Below, piece by piece: positions 17,903-25,587 of a stretch of 64,000 bases of DNA. The stretch spans positions 4,788,501 through 4,852,500 of the forward strand of contig NZ_CP053746.1 in the NCBI RefSeq assembly GCF_013201545.1. Reading direction: 5' to 3'. Every line of letters begins with the position of its first letter. Position 1 is the stretch's first letter. The DNA comes from Pseudomonas graminis. Its GTDB lineage: Bacteria > Pseudomonadota > Gammaproteobacteria > Pseudomonadales > Pseudomonadaceae. A program made the position numbers and the translations under genes. Under the pieces are notes generated by a model. The model saw nothing but the letters and a program-made list of their open reading frames with translations, was not told the origin of the DNA and made no database searches.

Positions 17903-18297
17903 TTGCAGATCATCACGCGCGTACCTGCGCCGGGTGCGGTGTCCAGCTCGAAGTCGTCCACCAGGCGCTTGGCGCCCGTCAGGCCAAGACCGAGGCCGCC
18001 TCCGGACGTCCAGCCGTCGGTCATCGCCAGCTTGAGGTCGGGAATGCCGGGGCCTTCGTCGCGAAAGGTCAGGCGCACACCGACGCGCAGGCCGTCTTCG
18101 ACAATCTGCCAGTCCATGTCACCGCCGCCGCCATAGACCATCGTGTTGCGCGCCAGCTCGCTGACCGCCGTGACCAGCTTGGTCAGGTCGATCAGGCGCA
18201 TGCCGCAGTCCTGCGCCAGCTTGCGCGCGGTCTGCCGCGCCAGCACGACATCTTGCTCGATGCGAATGGGCTGAGTGCCGCTGCTGCGCTCGTTCAT
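17893..18297 (-). CDS. rsbT: RsbT-like serine/threonine protein kinase (stressosome switch protein)
   Basis: At 134 aa this is a single GHKL ATPase domain. N-box ELARNTMVYGGGG is near residue 46, G1 box RDEGPGIPD near 79 and G2 box GGGLGLGL near 98. RsbT is held by the RsbR/RsbS complex. On stress it phosphorylates RsbS and RsbR, is released, and activates a partner by protein contact. The classical partner RsbU is missing here, so the RsbX-like protein or the downstream kinases are candidates. Start and stop overlap neighbours by 4 and 10 bases, showing translational coupling. Confidence 0.9.
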   Translation of the reverse strand: MNERSSGTQPIRIEQDVVLARQTARKLAQDCGMRLIDLTKLVTAVSELARNTMVYGGGGDMDWQIVEDGLRVGVRLTFRDEGPGIPDLKLAMTDGWTSGGGLGLGLTGAKRLVDDFELDTAPGAGTRVMICKWT

Positions 18298-18656
18298 TGA
18301 GAATAGGCCCGCTCGCGCAGCAGCTTCATGCCGCGCTCAACGTTCAGCGCGGTGCTCACGCCGGGCAGGGTCATGCCCAGCTCCACCAGGGTAATGGCGA
18401 CGGCAGGCTGCATGCCGACCAACACGGTTTCGGCGTCCATGATTCGCGACAGGCCGGAGATCATGCCAATCATCCGACCGATGAACGAATCGACCATGTC
18501 CAGCGCGGAGATGTCGATCAGCACGCCGCGCGCCGAAGTGCGGCTGATGCGTTCGGACAGGTCATCCTGCAGCGTCAGCGCCAGTTGGTCGTGCATGTCT
18601 ACCTGAATGGTCACGAGCAGAAAGTCGCCCATCTGCAGAATCGGGATGCGCTCCAT
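18294..18656 (-). CDS. rsbS: RsbS-like STAS-domain stressosome core protein
   Basis: The product is a 120-aa single STAS domain, the length of Bacillus RsbS. It begins MERIPILQMGDFLLVTIQ, and the phospho-acceptor segment DISALDMVDSFIGR has S57 at the position of Bacillus S59. RsbS forms the stressosome core with RsbR and sequesters RsbT until phosphorylated. A longer frame upstream is not family-like. The ATG at 18656, four bases after the rsbR stop, fits both length and spacing. Confidence 0.9.
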   Translation of the reverse strand: MERIPILQMGDFLLVTIQVDMHDQLALTLQDDLSERISRTSARGVLIDISALDMVDSFIGRMIGMISGLSRIMDAETVLVGMQPAVAITLVELGMTLPGVSTALNVERGMKLLRERAYSQ

Positions 18657-18660
18657 GGGC

Positions 18661-19512
18661 TCATACCGCCTTGGTGATGGTGACGCCGAGACGGCGCAGG
18701 GCCAGCGCGAGGGCATCGGCCAGATTGGCTTTGGTCACGACGCCTTGCAGGTCCAGACCCAGGTGCACGATGGTCTGGGCAATCTGCGGACGCACGCCGC
18801 TGATAATGCAGTCGGCGCCCATCAGGCGAATCGCCGTGACGGTTTTGAGCAAGTGCTGGGCCACCAGGGTGTCAACGGTGGGCACGCCGGTGATGTCGAT
18901 GATGGCGATTTCCGCGCCGGTGTCGACGATGCGCTGCAACAGGGATTCCATGACCACTTGGGTGCGTTGCGAATCCAGCGTGCCGATCATCGGCAGCGCC
19001 AGCACGCCATCCCACAGTTTCACCACCGGGGTGGACAGCTCGAGCAGTTCTTCCTGCTGACGCTTGATCACCGCTTCGCGGGACTTCTGATAGGTACGGA
19101 TGGTGTGCAGGCCCAGGCCGTCGAGCAGTTCGGAGACCTGCATCACTTGCTCGGCAACCAGCGCGGGCTGGTCGGCAAAGTCGCGCTGCAGTTGCGCGAA
19201 CAGGGGGCCTTTGAGGGCGAAGATAAAGCTGGCGGTTTGTTGGGAGTCCTGACCGGCCAACGCGCGCTGGCTGGAGAGTTTTTCCAGGAAGTGGCGAACG
19301 TCATCCCACTCGCCTGTGGTGATGTTGACCGAGCCACCCTTCTCAAGGGTCGAGGTCAGCAGACGCAGGAAGTCGGCGACCTGCTGGCGGATTTCCTCGG
19401 GCTTGAGATTGCGCGTTGCGCCGCTGGCTTCCAGATCGGCGTGCCATTGGACAGCCAGTTGCGATTCAGAGCGCTTAAGGGCGTCAACGGTGAGTTGTTG
19501 TAATGCTGCCAT
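18661..19512 (-). CDS. rsbR: RsbR-like stressosome sensor (RsbRD-type N domain + STAS)
   Basis: The protein (283 aa) has an all-helical N-terminal domain (about 5-150), matching the RsbRD N-terminal type rather than the globin or LOV type, and a C-terminal STAS domain (about 158-278). The STAS part keeps the MIGTLDSQRTQ and DITGVPTVDT segments. By my alignment from memory, the two RsbT-target positions of Bacillus RsbR (T171, T205) correspond to S181 and T215. N-terminal domains of RsbR proteins project from the stressosome and sense signals; the signal here is unknown. This is the first gene of the operon. Confidence 0.9.
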   Translation of the reverse strand: MAALQQLTVDALKRSESQLAVQWHADLEASGATRNLKPEEIRQQVADFLRLLTSTLEKGGSVNITTGEWDDVRHFLEKLSSQRALAGQDSQQTASFIFALKGPLFAQLQRDFADQPALVAEQVMQVSELLDGLGLHTIRTYQKSREAVIKRQQEELLELSTPVVKLWDGVLALPMIGTLDSQRTQVVMESLLQRIVDTGAEIAIIDITGVPTVDTLVAQHLLKTVTAIRLMGADCIISGVRPQIAQTIVHLGLDLQGVVTKANLADALALALRRLGVTITKAV

Positions 19513-19697
19513 GAGGTGGCTCCAGTGAGTGCAAGTCGAGAATTGGAATGGGTCGACGTAAGCAGGCCTGTGAAATATGCGAAAGGGTCAAAAAAACAGC
19601 GCAGAGAGTCGCGCGGCAGGTTGTTGCAATGTGCGGACCAGGAAGCTACCTGAGCCACGAGCGTACAGCGGCTGCAACCTGCGCGAGCCGCGCACAC

Positions 19698-19726
19698 GAA
19701 ATACGCGTGCCGCCGGTAGGTGTCAA
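19698..19726 (-). promoter_or_regulatory. Candidate sigma70 promoter for the rsbR operon
   Basis: On the minus strand TTGACA (19726-19721) is followed after 17 bases by TATTTC (19703-19698), about 185 bases before the rsbR start. The -35 box is perfect and the -10 box weak. It is a candidate only. Confidence 0.4.
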
Positions 19727-19778
19727 GGTAACATCACCCTGTTTTCAATGTTTATTTATCAGTGGAGTCGTCACTGGC

Positions 19779-20348
19779 TTAAAACACGCTGTCGACCAAT
19801 TGAACATAGATGGAAAACGCGCCCAGCAAAAACCAGAACGCCGTAAACAGCCACGGTGTGCGCATCGAAAACATCAGCGACTTGCGGTAGCCCTTTTCGC
19901 TGGATTCGTGCTCGCTGAACAACGGCGAATCGTCATAGGCCAAGCCCATGGCCGGCTGACTGCTCAGCAATTGGGCCTGTTTGAAATGCCAGTGGTCGAT
20001 GATTTCGTACGCCGCGCGGATGCCCGGCCAGGCGTGCATGGAGCTGATCAATCCGAGCAATGTCAGAAAGGGCGGCACCACCAGCGTGAACATCTTGCCC
20101 CATTCGGGATTGAGGTTGGCCATCGACGAGGCGAAGGCGATCACCAGAAAAGACTGCGCGGACAGATAGGCGTTGGTGCGGTTGGACAGGATCGCTGTCT
20201 CGTACTGGATCTCCTTACGGTAGAAATCCAGCCGGTCCTTCGGCGACCCGAACAGCATGGCGTCTGCCACTTGAGCGTTAGCGGACTGCTCCGCGGCGAT
20301 CGGGTTGCTGCTGGTAATGATGGTCGGTGTTTCCATGTCACGGCTCAC
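19779..20348 (-). CDS. Conserved hypothetical two-helix membrane protein
   Basis: The family cannot be named with certainty. The 189-aa protein has a charged, soluble N terminus, two hydrophobic stretches in the middle (FLVIAFASSMANL and FTLVVPPFLTLLGLISSM) and a third near the C terminus (LFTAFWFLLGAFSIYVQL). Conserved-looking motifs are RLDFYRKEIQYET and YEIIDHWHFKQ. The start is GTG at 20348 with AGGAG about 7 bases upstream; an in-frame ATG lies four codons later. It sits upstream of the stressosome operon on the same strand with a 266-base gap, so functional linkage is possible but not shown. Confidence 0.7.
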   Translation of the reverse strand: MSRDMETPTIITSSNPIAAEQSANAQVADAMLFGSPKDRLDFYRKEIQYETAILSNRTNAYLSAQSFLVIAFASSMANLNPEWGKMFTLVVPPFLTLLGLISSMHAWPGIRAAYEIIDHWHFKQAQLLSSQPAMGLAYDDSPLFSEHESSEKGYRKSLMFSMRTPWLFTAFWFLLGAFSIYVQLVDSVF

Positions 20349-20497
20349 AAGCGGGGCTCCTGCCTATAAAACGGCGGCGCAGTCGATCCTGCGTCACCCA
20401 TCGATATTTGATTGAAGGATCTGGGTCGGGTGCCCGCAAGCGGACGAACGGCGTTCAGTTTCAGCAGGAAGGAAGGAAGGCAGCGGCGAAGACACCC

Positions 20498-21619
20498 TCA
20501 CTTCAGTGAACCCGACGCCCGCGACATGCAGCGTACACGCCGCTCTTCCACTCGCTGGGCAAACCAGGCGGTGGTCAGCTTGCGGGTGATTTTCGGACTT
20601 TCCAGCACGATGCCCGGCAGGATTGCCCTCGGCAGCGGTTTACCGGCGGCCTTGTCGGCCATGGCGAAGATCTTCGCGTACAGCTCGGTGTCTTCGAAGG
20701 CCAGCGTTTCGCCCTTCTCCAGCTGGCTGCGGATGGTCGTATTACGCATGTCCAGCTGAGGGTAGAGGCTGCGCACGGCCAGTTCGGTCCGCCCCAGCGC
20801 CGGGCCGAAACCGTAGCTGATGAGGTCGCCGTCCAACGCCAGACGCTTGCCGGACACCCGCGCCACTGCGCTCTGAAATGCTGCATTGCGGCTGGCGTAC
20901 CAGCCGGCGTTGAAGTCGGCGAAGCGGTACAGCGGTTTGTCGTAGCTCACCGGATAACCGAGCAGATGGGCGATGCCGAAGTACATGCCGCCACGGCGGC
21001 CGAACACCTCATGGCGAATCGAACCCTCGACCGGATACGGATAATCCCGGGCCTGCCGCTCGGCGAACTCAATACTGACCTGCATGGGCCCGGCGGTGTG
21101 CACCGGATTAAAGTTGCCGAACAACGTGCGGCCCAGGGGGACCATGCCGATGAAGTCATCGAAAATCGCGCTCAGGTCTTTTTCAGTCCGGGCGGCGCTG
21201 AGGCGTTCGCTGTAGGTCTTGCCGGTCGAAGAGCGGATGTCCAGCGCGCTGCGCACCAGCAGGTTGGGAATGTGCGCCTTGCTGGCTCGACGGTCGATTT
21301 CGTCCTGGGCGATCTTGCTCATGCCGGGAACGGCCGGGTCGACCTGAAAGTTGGATTCCTGCTCGGTCACCGCCAGCACGGAACAGAGGTTTTCCAGGCT
21401 GGGGTCGATTTTCTGCACTTCGAACGCGCGTTGAATGTCCTGGGCCCAACCCTGGCCGTCGGCGACATTGGCAGGCAACAACCGCACAATCTCACTGCGG
21501 ACCACTGAGGGTTCCGGCGCGGGTTCCTGGCTGCGTTGCGAACTGCAACCCGCGAGCAGCGTCAGCAGGATGAGGCTGGCCAGGGTGTGCAGGTGGCGAC
21601 TGATTCCATTCACGGGCAT
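20498..21619 (-). CDS. DUF1615-type lipoprotein
   Basis: The protein (373 aa) begins with a lipoprotein signal peptide ending in the lipobox LLAGC (cysteine near residue 25). The following residues SSQ carry no Asp at +2, so the protein probably goes to the outer membrane. The rest matches a DUF1615-like pattern: CSVLAVTEQESNFQVDP, then GPMQVSIEFAE and GRRGGMYFGIAHLLGYP. The glutamate-containing TEQESNF segment and GPMQVS recall lytic transglycosylase folds, so a cell-wall role is possible but unproven. It is a single-gene unit. REP elements lie upstream. Confidence 0.8.
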   Translation of the reverse strand: MPVNGISRHLHTLASLILLTLLAGCSSQRSQEPAPEPSVVRSEIVRLLPANVADGQGWAQDIQRAFEVQKIDPSLENLCSVLAVTEQESNFQVDPAVPGMSKIAQDEIDRRASKAHIPNLLVRSALDIRSSTGKTYSERLSAARTEKDLSAIFDDFIGMVPLGRTLFGNFNPVHTAGPMQVSIEFAERQARDYPYPVEGSIRHEVFGRRGGMYFGIAHLLGYPVSYDKPLYRFADFNAGWYASRNAAFQSAVARVSGKRLALDGDLISYGFGPALGRTELAVRSLYPQLDMRNTTIRSQLEKGETLAFEDTELYAKIFAMADKAAGKPLPRAILPGIVLESPKITRKLTTAWFAQRVEERRVRCMSRASGSLK

Positions 21620-21709
21620 GACTTCTCGCTGGTTACTTCAAACGGGGTGGCGGGCTATGGACAGCGGAGGACGCAGCTGATTCAAAAAGCGCCGGATACG
21701 GTCTTCATA

Positions 21710-21802
21710 GTGGGATTGGCTTTAGCCGGGAAAGCGTCGGACGTCACGCCGCAAAATCGATGTTGTACGCACTGGCCCCTTCCCGGCTGAAGCCGGTCCT
21801 AC
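21710..21802. repeat. REPIN: inverted pair of REP units
   Basis: One unit at 21710-21735 (GGCTTTAGCCGGGAAAGC core) and an inverted unit at 21774-21802 enclose about 40 bases. They lie between divergent genes. Confidence 0.8.
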
Positions 21803-21897
21803 AAAACGCATCGCGTTGAACCTGTGTAGCGGGAGTGGCCCTACGCTCGGGCAGGCATTACTCTGACCCACCCTACCCATTCAACAAGGAAGCCCGA

Positions 21898-22440
21898 ATG
21901 CCCACCACAGCGCTCATCGTAGTCGATATTCAGAACGACTATTTCCCCGGCGGCAAATGGCCCCTCGCAGGTGCGGATGCCGCCGCTGACAACGCCGCCA
22001 GGGTGATTCAGGCCGCTCGGGACGCCGGGGATCTGGTCGTGTTTATCCGCCATGAATCAGGCGCCGATGCCCCCTTCTTCACCCCCGGTTCCGATGGCGC
22101 CAAATTGCATCCCAAGGTCCTGAACCTGGAAAGCGAACCGGTGGTGCTCAAGCACTTCCCCAACTCGTTTCGCGAAACCGGGCTGCAGGCGCTGCTTGAA
22201 GACAAGGGCATCAAACACTTGGTGATCATCGGTTCCATGAGCCACATGTGCATCGACGCCACCACCCGGGCTGCGGCGGACATGGGCTACACCGTCAAAG
22301 TCATCCACGACGCCTGCGCCAGCCGCGACCTGGAATTCGAAGGCACCGTGGTACCTGCCGCTCAGGTCCACGCCGCCTTCATGTCAGCCTTGGGCTTTGC
22401 CTATGCCGAGGTGCTGAGTACCGACACCTATCTGGTTTGA
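21898..22440 (+). CDS. Isochorismatase-family cysteine hydrolase
   Basis: The protein is 180 aa, a single-domain cysteine hydrolase. The catalytic triad is visible: Asp in VVDIQNDYF (about D9), Lys in VLKHFPNSF (about K83) and Cys in SHMCIDATTRAA (about C118), with the cis-peptide segment just before the cysteine. Relatives hydrolyse amides such as nicotinamide or N-carbamoyl compounds; the substrate is unknown. The ATG at 21898 follows AAGGAAG. The next gene, a 2-hydroxyacid dehydrogenase, starts 14 bases after the stop, so the two form an operon. Confidence 0.88.
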   Translation: MPTTALIVVDIQNDYFPGGKWPLAGADAAADNAARVIQAARDAGDLVVFIRHESGADAPFFTPGSDGAKLHPKVLNLESEPVVLKHFPNSFRETGLQALLEDKGIKHLVIIGSMSHMCIDATTRAAADMGYTVKVIHDACASRDLEFEGTVVPAAQVHAAFMSALGFAYAEVLSTDTYLV

Positions 22441-22454
22441 ACAAGGAGAAAACA

Positions 22455-23408
22455 ATGAGCGAGCAAAAAACCGACATTCTGGTCTGGGGCCCGATGCACG
22501 CCTCGCTGATGCAAAACCTCGAGCGCGATTACAGCGTGCACAAACTCGCCGACATCAACGACATTGATGCCTGGGCCGACCAGCACGGGACCCAGGTGCG
22601 CGGCGTCGTCACCAGCGGTGTGTTCGGCACCGACAACGCCATTCTTGACCGCCTGCCGAATCTGGAAGTGGTCAACAGCTTCGGCGTCGGCTACGACGCG
22701 GTCGACACCCAATACCTGTCGCGCAGGGGCATCAAACTGAGCAACACCCCAGACGTGCTCAACAACGCCGTCGCGGAAACCGCCATGGCGCTGATGCTGT
22801 GCGTCTCCCGACGCATCAGCGAAGCCGAACGCTTCGTGCGTGCGGGCCAGTGGCCCAACGGCAAATTCCCCCTCGGCAACGACCTGTGCGGCAAGACCTG
22901 CGGCATCGTCGGCCTGGGCAAGATCGGCAAGACCATCGCCAAACGCGCCGCCGCGTTCGAGATGAACATCGCCTACTTCCGCCGTGGCCGCCCCTACGAC
23001 GATGTGTCCTACCGGCATTACGGTGACCTTCGGGAACTGGCGCAGGACTCGGACTACCTGATCGTCATCGTCCCCGGTGGCCCGGACACCCAGCACCTGA
23101 TCGACGCCGACGTGCTTCGGGCCCTCGGACCCAAGTCATTTCTGATCAACGTTGCGCGCGGCACCGTTGTCGATGAAAAGGCACTGGTGGCCTCGTTGCT
23201 GGCCTCGGAAATTGCCGGCGCAGGTCTTGATGTGTTCGACGACGAGCCCAATGTGCCCGCCGAACTGTTGAAGCTGGACAACGTGGTACTCACGCCGCAC
23301 ATCGGCTCGGGGACCTACGAAACGCGCCAGGCCATGGCCGACCTGGTCTTCGCCAACGTCAAGGGATACTTCGATAAGGGTACGCTGGTCACGCCGGTCG
23401 AGTTGTAA
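22455..23408 (+). CDS. D-isomer-specific 2-hydroxyacid dehydrogenase (hydroxypyruvate/glyoxylate reductase type)
   Basis: The protein (317 aa) has a D-2-hydroxyacid dehydrogenase fold. The NAD(P) loop is GIVGLGKIGKTIA near residue 154. Catalytic Arg is in NVARGTVVDE, Glu in DVFDDEPNVP and His in TPHIGSGT. It should reduce 2-oxoacids such as glyoxylate or hydroxypyruvate. RRGRPYD follows the second Rossmann strand, suggesting NADPH preference by analogy with related reductases. AAGGAG lies 7 bases before the ATG. It is the second gene of an operon with the cysteine hydrolase. Confidence 0.88.
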   Translation: MSEQKTDILVWGPMHASLMQNLERDYSVHKLADINDIDAWADQHGTQVRGVVTSGVFGTDNAILDRLPNLEVVNSFGVGYDAVDTQYLSRRGIKLSNTPDVLNNAVAETAMALMLCVSRRISEAERFVRAGQWPNGKFPLGNDLCGKTCGIVGLGKIGKTIAKRAAAFEMNIAYFRRGRPYDDVSYRHYGDLRELAQDSDYLIVIVPGGPDTQHLIDADVLRALGPKSFLINVARGTVVDEKALVASLLASEIAGAGLDVFDDEPNVPAELLKLDNVVLTPHIGSGTYETRQAMADLVFANVKGYFDKGTLVTPVEL

Positions 23409-23639
23409 CCGGCGCTTCACGTGCAGGTCTGACGATTAAGCCGTCGGCCTGCTCGCAATGACGTTCAAACGCCTGTCGGCCGGAGCATGGACTGAAGAGG
23501 CCGTACCGTAAGTCAGTGCTCGAACATTGATGCCAACTTTTCAGGATAATGCCGGTCGAAGTGCCCCTACCCGGATTCCAGACATCTGCACATGCATTCC
23601 GATCAAGCAACCTGATCGAGAAAAGAAGGAGAACCCTGT

Positions 23640-24284
23640 TTGAATATTGCCGGCGTCATTTTTGACTGCGACGGAACCCTGGTTGACAGCGAACGGCTGG
23701 CCGCCGGGTTGCTGCGAGAGATCCTTCACCAGCATCAGGTGTTGCTGAGCGTCGAGGAGGTGCTGCAACGCTTTCGTGGCGTGCAGTTTGCGCTATGCCT
23801 GGAAGGCCTCTGCCGCGATTATCCATGGCTGCCGAGCGACGAGATCGAAACCGAATTCCGAGCGCGCACTCTGCCGCTGCTGCGGGAGCGACTGGAAGAA
23901 ATGCCCGGCGCGGTCGACTTCGTGCGCAATCTGGCGCTGCCCAAGTGCGTAGCGTCCAACGGCCCGCGCAGCAAGATCGAAACGTGCCTGAGCACAGTCG
24001 GCCTGCTGGACGTGTTCCACGGCCTGATCGTCAGCGCTTATGAAGTGCAGTCGTGGAAACCGTCCCCGGTGCTGATCGAACACGCCGCAGAATTGCTGGG
24101 CCTGCCGCCCACTCAGTGTCTGCTGGTGGAAGACAGCGTTCCGGGCGTTGAAGCCGGGCTCGGTGCCGGTGCGCAAGTGGCGGGCTACGGCGACACCGAT
24201 TTCTCGGCGTTCATGGGCAATGCCAACTTCCATCGCGTCAAGGATTTCGGCGAATTGAGGGAATTGGTACAGCGCATCAGTTGA
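23640..24284 (+). CDS. HAD-IA superfamily hydrolase (phosphatase/phosphoglucomutase-like)
   Basis: The 214-aa protein has all HAD motifs: nucleophile and acid in FDCDGTLVDSE (D9, D11), motif II Ser in VASNGP, motif III Lys in SWKPSP and acidic motif IV in VEDSVPGVEAG. An alpha-helical cap (about 18-85) marks subfamily IA, close to YieH/YfbT-type sugar-phosphate phosphatases. The start is TTG at 23640, supported by AAGGAGA about 8 bases upstream. It stands alone, just before the SOS-type operator of the next gene. Confidence 0.88.
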   Translation: MNIAGVIFDCDGTLVDSERLAAGLLREILHQHQVLLSVEEVLQRFRGVQFALCLEGLCRDYPWLPSDEIETEFRARTLPLLRERLEEMPGAVDFVRNLALPKCVASNGPRSKIETCLSTVGLLDVFHGLIVSAYEVQSWKPSPVLIEHAAELLGLPPTQCLLVEDSVPGVEAGLGAGAQVAGYGDTDFSAFMGNANFHRVKDFGELRELVQRIS

Positions 24285-24330
24285 TCCACCGGCCATCCAT
24301 CCGATCGGCCCTTGTTCATCTCCGACCAAC

Positions 24331-24358
24331 TCGATACTGTACATAAAAACAGTATCGA
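24331..24358 (+). promoter_or_regulatory. LexA (SOS) box in a perfect palindrome
   Basis: CTG-N10-CAG with AT-rich centre (24337-24352) matches the gamma-proteobacterial LexA consensus. It lies within a perfect inverted repeat, TCGATACTGT (24331-24340) and ACAGTATCGA (24349-24358). It ends 8 bases before the ATG of the radical-SAM gene. It overlaps a candidate promoter (TTGTTC at 24312, 17-base spacer, TACTGT). Confidence 0.85.
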
Positions 24359-24366
24359 GAAAATCC

Positions 24367-25587
24367 ATGCAGCTGATCGACAAGCTGAGCATCCTCGCCG
24401 ACGCCGCCAAGTACGACGCCTCCTGCGCCAGCAGCGCCGCCCCCAAACGCAGTTCCGAAGGCAAATCCGGCCTTGGTTCGAGCACCGGCATGGGCATCTG
24501 CCACAGCTACACCCCCGATGGGCGCTGTGTCTCGCTGCTGAAAATTCTCCTGACCAACTTCTGTCTGTACGACTGCCAGTACTGTGTGAATCGCCGGTCC
24601 AGCGACGTGCCCCGCGCACGTTTCAGTCCGGAGGAAGTGGTGACGTTGACCATGGATTTCTACCGTCGCAACTGCGTCAGCGGCCTGTTTCTCAGCTCCG
24701 GGATCATCCGCTCGGCGGACTACACCATGGAACAGTTGATTCGCGTGGCCAAATTGCTCCGTGAAGACCACGAATTCCGTGGCTACATCCACCTCAAGAC
24801 CATTCCCGAAGCGGATCCCGCGCTGATCGAAGAGGCTGGCCGTTACGCCGATCGCCTGAGCGTCAATATCGAATTGCCGACCCAGCTGGGCCTGCAGACC
24901 CTGGCCCCGGAAAAGGAAATGGGCTCGATCAAGCAGGCCATGCAGACCATCTACACCGGTCAGCAAACCGTACTGAATGAACCGCGGGCGCCAAAATTCA
25001 CCCCGGCCGGGCAAAGCACGCAGATGATTGTCGGTGCTGACGAAACCGATGACAGCACCATCCTGCACACCGCCGAATCGTTGTACGGCGATTTCCGCCT
25101 CAAGCGTGTCTACTACTCGGCGTTCAGCCCGATTCCCAACAGCCCGAAAAGCGTGCCCCATGCCGCGCCGCCGCTGATGCGCGAGCACCGCTTATACCAG
25201 GCAGACTTTCTGCTGCGCAGTTACGGCTACAGTGCCAACGAATTGCTACAAGGCCCGGGGCATCTGGCCCTGGACATCGACCCCAAGCTGGCCTGGGCGC
25301 TGGAGCATCGCGACATCTTCCCGCTGGACCTCAACCGCGCGGAGCCGGCCATGATCGCGCGGATCCCCGGCATCGGCATTCGCACCACCAAGCGCCTGGT
25401 CGAACTGCGCCGCCAGCGCCGCATTCGTTATGAAGACCTGACCCGTCTGCGCTGCGTACTGGCCAAGGCCAAGCCGTTCATCATTACCAGCGACTACCAT
25501 CCGCGCCAGGCTGACAGCTCGAGCATCGATCTGCGCGAGCAACTGCGCGACAAACCGCAGCCGCAGCAAATGGCGCTGTGGGGATGA
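24367..25587 (+). CDS. Putative DNA modification/repair radical SAM protein (TIGR03916 type)
   Basis: The 406-aa protein has the radical-SAM cluster motif C66-x3-C70-x2-C73 in NFCLYDCQYCVNR, which binds a 4Fe-4S cluster and S-adenosylmethionine. Near residues 335-370 it has a helix-hairpin-helix DNA-binding segment (IARIPGIGIRTTKRLVELR). This protein class is defined by linkage to the TIGR03915 partner, which follows here with an ATGA overlap. The chemical reaction is not established. The LexA box directly before the start indicates induction by DNA damage, which supports a repair role. The ATG is preceded by a weak GAGAAAA site. Confidence 0.88.
   Translation: MQLIDKLSILADAAKYDASCASSAAPKRSSEGKSGLGSSTGMGICHSYTPDGRCVSLLKILLTNFCLYDCQYCVNRRSSDVPRARFSPEEVVTLTMDFYRRNCVSGLFLSSGIIRSADYTMEQLIRVAKLLREDHEFRGYIHLKTIPEADPALIEEAGRYADRLSVNIELPTQLGLQTLAPEKEMGSIKQAMQTIYTGQQTVLNEPRAPKFTPAGQSTQMIVGADETDDSTILHTAESLYGDFRLKRVYYSAFSPIPNSPKSVPHAAPPLMREHRLYQADFLLRSYGYSANELLQGPGHLALDIDPKLAWALEHRDIFPLDLNRAEPAMIARIPGIGIRTTKRLVELRRQRRIRYEDLTRLRCVLAKAKPFIITSDYHPRQADSSSIDLREQLRDKPQPQQMALWG

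Noticed and set aside
8716..19512. Reading the signalling block as a chemotaxis or Wsp-type cluster
   Set aside because: No methyl-accepting protein, CheW, CheA or diguanylate cyclase is encoded; STAS, RsbT and PP2C signatures identify a stressosome instead.
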